DNA of 64,000 nucleotides from Massilia terrae. GTDB taxonomy: Bacteria; Pseudomonadota; Gammaproteobacteria; Burkholderiales; Burkholderiaceae_D. This document shows, piece after piece, positions 61,814-64,000 of this stretch. Positions within the stretch are counted from its first letter, which is position 1, and each line of letters begins with the position of its first letter. The DNA lies in NCBI RefSeq assembly GCF_024753145.1, contig NZ_JANUGU010000008.1:186001-250000 (forward strand), in the 5' to 3' direction. The position numbers and the translations under genes are program-made. The notes under the pieces were generated by a model. It ran no database searches, was not told the origin of the DNA, and saw nothing but the letters and a program-made list of their open reading frames with translations.

Positions 61814-63019
61814 TCAGCGTTTCATCGGCGGCGCGCTGCCGTACATCAGCGCCCGCCAGCACCATTCAATCGGCCCGAACCGGTAATACCGCAGCCACCA
61901 TTTGCTCATCTGCACCTGCACGCAATACAGTCCGATGCCGAGAGCAAATACCGGTGCCGGCCGCAAGCTTCCATACAGCCCGAGCCCAAAGCCGAAGAAG
62001 ACGAGGCTGAAGATCAGGGACTGGGCAATATAGTTGGTAAAGGCCATCCGCCCGAGTGCCGTGAAATGACGCAGCCAGTTCCGCGCTCCGGTGAATTCGC
62101 TCAGGTATAACACCGCTGCGGCAAAGGCCAAAGCCAGACAGACGGGAGCGAGGTTCGACAGCAAGCGAACCGGGCCTGTTGCTGGAAGCAGCGCCAAGGC
62201 CTCGGCAAGGGTCATCGTGACGCCGATTGCAGCCAGCGTCCATCCGGTGGCCGCAATCGGCGTCTTGTGCTCCGCCGGATTGGCCACGATGCCGCTGCGC
62301 CAGGCCAAGATGCCCAGAACGAATAGTCCCAAGGTGCGGGGAAAAATATAGAGATGCAAGGGCAGCAGGGAAGGAATTTCTTCCAGGCTGAAGCGCATCA
62401 CCTGCAGCCAGCTTCCGTTCGGATAGACGCGATTCGCTTGCTCGACGTGTCGCGCAATCCAGCCGGCATCGGGGAAAACGGAAGGGAAGACCGGCAGTAT
62501 CAGGTACAGGCCAAACATCGCGGCGGCCAGGATCGCCAACGACCGGCTGGAGGCGCGCAGGAAGGGCAGCACGAGCAGCCCTGCCAGGGCGTATTCGGTG
62601 AGGATGTCGCCGTTCCAGACCAGCAGCAGGTGGACCAGGCCGAACAGCAGCAGGACGAGCAGCCGTCGCGTCAGCAAGACCGTCGCCCTGCCCGTGCCGG
62701 CGAGGCGCTCGAACTGCATCGCCAGCCCAATCCCGAACAGGAAGGAAAATACCGCGAACGCTTTCAGCTCAAGTCCGTAGTGCACGAACCAGGCGACGGC
62801 ACGATCGATCGGCGAGGGCTCGGCCGGCTGCGGCAGGAATTGGGCGAAGAGCGAGACCCTGAACTCAGTGACGAGGTTGACGGTCAGGACACCGAACAAG
62901 GCCAGGGCGCGGAGAATATCGAGCGCGTCGTAGCGTTCGCTGTCACGGGCTGGGGAAATTGTCGCTGGGAGGGGCGCCGCTGCGGCGCGGTGATCAGGTA
63001 CCACTGAATCAAGCGACAT
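61814..63019 (-). CDS. DUF418 family membrane protein
   Basis: A 401-aa membrane protein of the DUF418 (YeiB-like) family with about nine hydrophobic segments. RYDALDILRALALFGVLTVN starts the conserved N-terminal domain, FSFLFGIGLAMQFERL follows, and the C-terminal DUF418 part has FTALGRMAFTNYIAQSLIF and GPIEWCWRALMYG. Function is unknown; a role in transport or cell-envelope modification is only a guess. AAGG lies upstream of the ATG. Only 17 bases separate it from the tRNA-Gly 3' end, so it is probably transcribed from the tRNA promoter. Confidence 0.87.
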   Translation of the reverse strand: MSLDSVVPDHRAAAAPLPATISPARDSERYDALDILRALALFGVLTVNLVTEFRVSLFAQFLPQPAEPSPIDRAVAWFVHYGLELKAFAVFSFLFGIGLAMQFERLAGTGRATVLLTRRLLVLLLFGLVHLLLVWNGDILTEYALAGLLVLPFLRASSRSLAILAAAMFGLYLILPVFPSVFPDAGWIARHVEQANRVYPNGSWLQVMRFSLEEIPSLLPLHLYIFPRTLGLFVLGILAWRSGIVANPAEHKTPIAATGWTLAAIGVTMTLAEALALLPATGPVRLLSNLAPVCLALAFAAAVLYLSEFTGARNWLRHFTALGRMAFTNYIAQSLIFSLVFFGFGLGLYGSLRPAPVFALGIGLYCVQVQMSKWWLRYYRFGPIEWCWRALMYGSAPPMKR

Positions 63020-63036
63020 CGTGCGCCTTCGTTCAT

Positions 63037-63110
63037 TGGAGCGGGTGAAGGGAATCGAACCCTCGTCGTAAGCTTGGGAAGCTTCTGCTCTACCATTGAG
63101 CTACACCCGC
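63037..63110 (-). tRNA. tRNA-Gly(CCC)
   Basis: A 74-base tRNA on the reverse strand with encoded CCA. Acceptor arms GCGGGTG/CACCCGC pair perfectly, the discriminator is T, the D stem is GCTC/GAGC and the T arm is AGGG-TTCGATT-CCCT. The anticodon loop TTCCCAA gives anticodon CCC. The anticodon stem GAAGC/GCTTA has an unpaired last position. It matches bacterial glycine tRNAs closely. Confidence 0.95.
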
Positions 63111-63123
63111 GTGGGACTCCGGC

Positions 63124-63153
63124 ATTCTACGCGCCTTTATGCTCAGCTGACAA
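63124..63153 (-). promoter_or_regulatory. Sigma-70 promoter of tRNA-Gly
   Basis: Read leftward: TTGTCA (63153-63148), an 18-base spacer and TAGAAT (63129-63124), 13 bases before the tRNA 5' end. Both hexamers match at 5 of 6 positions. Confidence 0.75.
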
Positions 63154-63199
63154 ATGTTTGGCGGAGCACGCTTGAGCCACTCGGCGTCGCACCCGACGG

Positions 63200-63229
63200 T
63201 TGACAAAAAAGCACATGCGCCTCTACAGT
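63200..63229 (+). promoter_or_regulatory. Sigma-70 promoter of the CPBP protease gene
   Basis: TTGACA at 63200-63205 (perfect), an 18-base spacer and TACAGT at 63224-63229 (4 of 6), 28 bases before the ATG at 63258. It diverges from the tRNA promoter. Confidence 0.6.
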
Positions 63230-63257
63230 GCGGCCAGTGTCAATACGGAGGCAACAG

Positions 63258-64000
63258 ATGAGTGCGCAGATTGCAGTCGAGCTGGCCATGGTCGTGGCCG
63301 CGTTGGTATTGGGTATCACGGCGATCGTCAGGACGCGGCGCGCCGGCGCTTCGGTGCTCGACTTGCTGGGCTTGCGCTGGAGCCCGACCGCCTGGCGTGA
63401 CCTGCTCGCGGGCATGGCGATCACGGGGCTTGCCATCGCTGGTGTCTTCGTCGCCGAACTGGGCCTGGGCGCCATCGCGACGGCACCGGCCGCGCCCGCA
63501 TCCTTGTCCAGCCTGCTGGGCCTGGCCGCGCTCAAACTCGCTTTCACCTTCAAGGAAGAGTTGATGATGCGCAGCCTGTTGCTGGCCGGCCTGCTGATGC
63601 TGCTGCGCGGCCGCGCGGCGCTGGCGGTCGGGCTGTCGGCGCTGGCCTTTGGCCTGATCCACCTGAGCAATCCTGGCGCCAGCGCCCTGTCCGTGCTGGG
63701 CAATACCCTGGGCGGCGTGATCTATGGCACGGCCTTCGTGCTGGCGCGCAGCCTGTGGCTGCCCGTCGGGCTGCATTTCGCGTGGAACTTCGTGCAGGGT
63801 CCGCTGGTCGGTTTTCCGGTCAGCGGCATGGCGGCCGGCGGCCTGCAAACGGTGCGCGACCTCGGCCCCGCATGGCTGACCGGCGGCAGCTACGGTCCGG
63901 AAGCGGGCGCGGTCGGCATCGTGGCGCGCTTCGTCGTGATGGCCCTGCTGCTGGGCTGGATTGCTTCGCGCCTGCGCAGCGGCGCGCCGGTACCGCTGGC
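63258..64000 (+). CDS. CPBP family intramembrane metalloprotease, 3' end outside window
   Basis: Membrane protein of the CPBP (Rce1-like/ABI) family; the first 247 residues are present and the gene runs off the window. GGAGG precedes the ATG. The three CPBP motifs are in order: EELMMR near residue 100 (FKEELMMRSL), FGLIHLSN with the second-motif His, and HFAWNF (HxxxN) near residue 175. A large extramembrane loop (GLQTVRDLGPAWLTGGSYGP) follows before the last helix. Such proteins are predicted glutamate-type proteases; the substrate is unknown. Confidence 0.88.
   Translation, partial: MSAQIAVELAMVVAALVLGITAIVRTRRAGASVLDLLGLRWSPTAWRDLLAGMAITGLAIAGVFVAELGLGAIATAPAAPASLSSLLGLAALKLAFTFKEELMMRSLLLAGLLMLLRGRAALAVGLSALAFGLIHLSNPGASALSVLGNTLGGVIYGTAFVLARSLWLPVGLHFAWNFVQGPLVGFPVSGMAAGGLQTVRDLGPAWLTGGSYGPEAGAVGIVARFVVMALLLGWIASRLRSGAPVPL

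Overview
The window reads as chromosomal DNA of a high-GC betaproteobacterium of the Oxalobacteraceae, most likely Massilia/Telluria or a close relative. This is inferred from gene order (AI-2E transporter, hda, HAD, pcnB, folK, panB; grpE-dnaK-dnaJ next to hemH, recN and nadK), the protein families present (DUF3079, DUF3667, several methyl-accepting chemotaxis proteins) and G/C-biased third codon positions. Both ends cut genes: an AI-2E family permease at base 1 and a CPBP membrane protease at base 64000. There is no prophage, insertion sequence or CRISPR array. Layout, part 1: 1-6915 is housekeeping (replication control hda, RNA polyadenylation pcnB, folate folK, pantothenate panB, RNA phosphodiesterase thpR). 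6899-11384 holds an MFS permease, a chemoreceptor and a REC-REC-histidine kinase. A 404-bp gene-free stretch (11385-11788) rich in nested inverted repeats ends in an intrinsic terminator just before a lipoprotein gene whose C-terminus carries a twin CX10C motif. Part 2: 13686-26383 is a gamma-glutamyl polyamine (putrescine-type) catabolic region: two PuuA-like ligases, a PuuC-like aldehyde dehydrogenase, a SpuC-like aminotransferase, PuuD, GabD and a sodium:solute symporter. A LytS/LytTR two-component pair and a HigBA toxin-antitoxin module sit inside it. Two tandem chemoreceptors follow (26500-29895). Part 3: 30050-41008 is a leftward block: carbonic anhydrase with an NTP pyrophosphohydrolase, dnaJ, dnaK and grpE with clear RpoH-type promoters before grpE and dnaK, hemH, and an nadK-recN-hydrolase operon whose promoter is overlapped by a LexA (SOS) box. 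Part 4: 41145-46542 holds a PQQ-type sugar dehydrogenase, glyoxalase I, a methyltransferase-rhodanese-tolC operon and a TetR regulator. 46713-50076 is a compact phosphorelay (excisionase-type HTH fused to a receiver, sensor kinase, receiver, Hpt, small HTH protein). 50324-64000 carries a GH28-like protein, small cysteine-rich proteins, uppP, recQ, a second LytTR system, trmB, an AstE-like deacylase, two glutathione transferases, a DUF418 membrane protein directly downstream of tRNA-Gly(CCC), and the CPBP protease. Five REP-like palindromes of one family mark intergenic gaps. Starts were chosen by ribosome binding site, overlap with the upstream gene, or signal peptide; where none of these decides, the entry says so.
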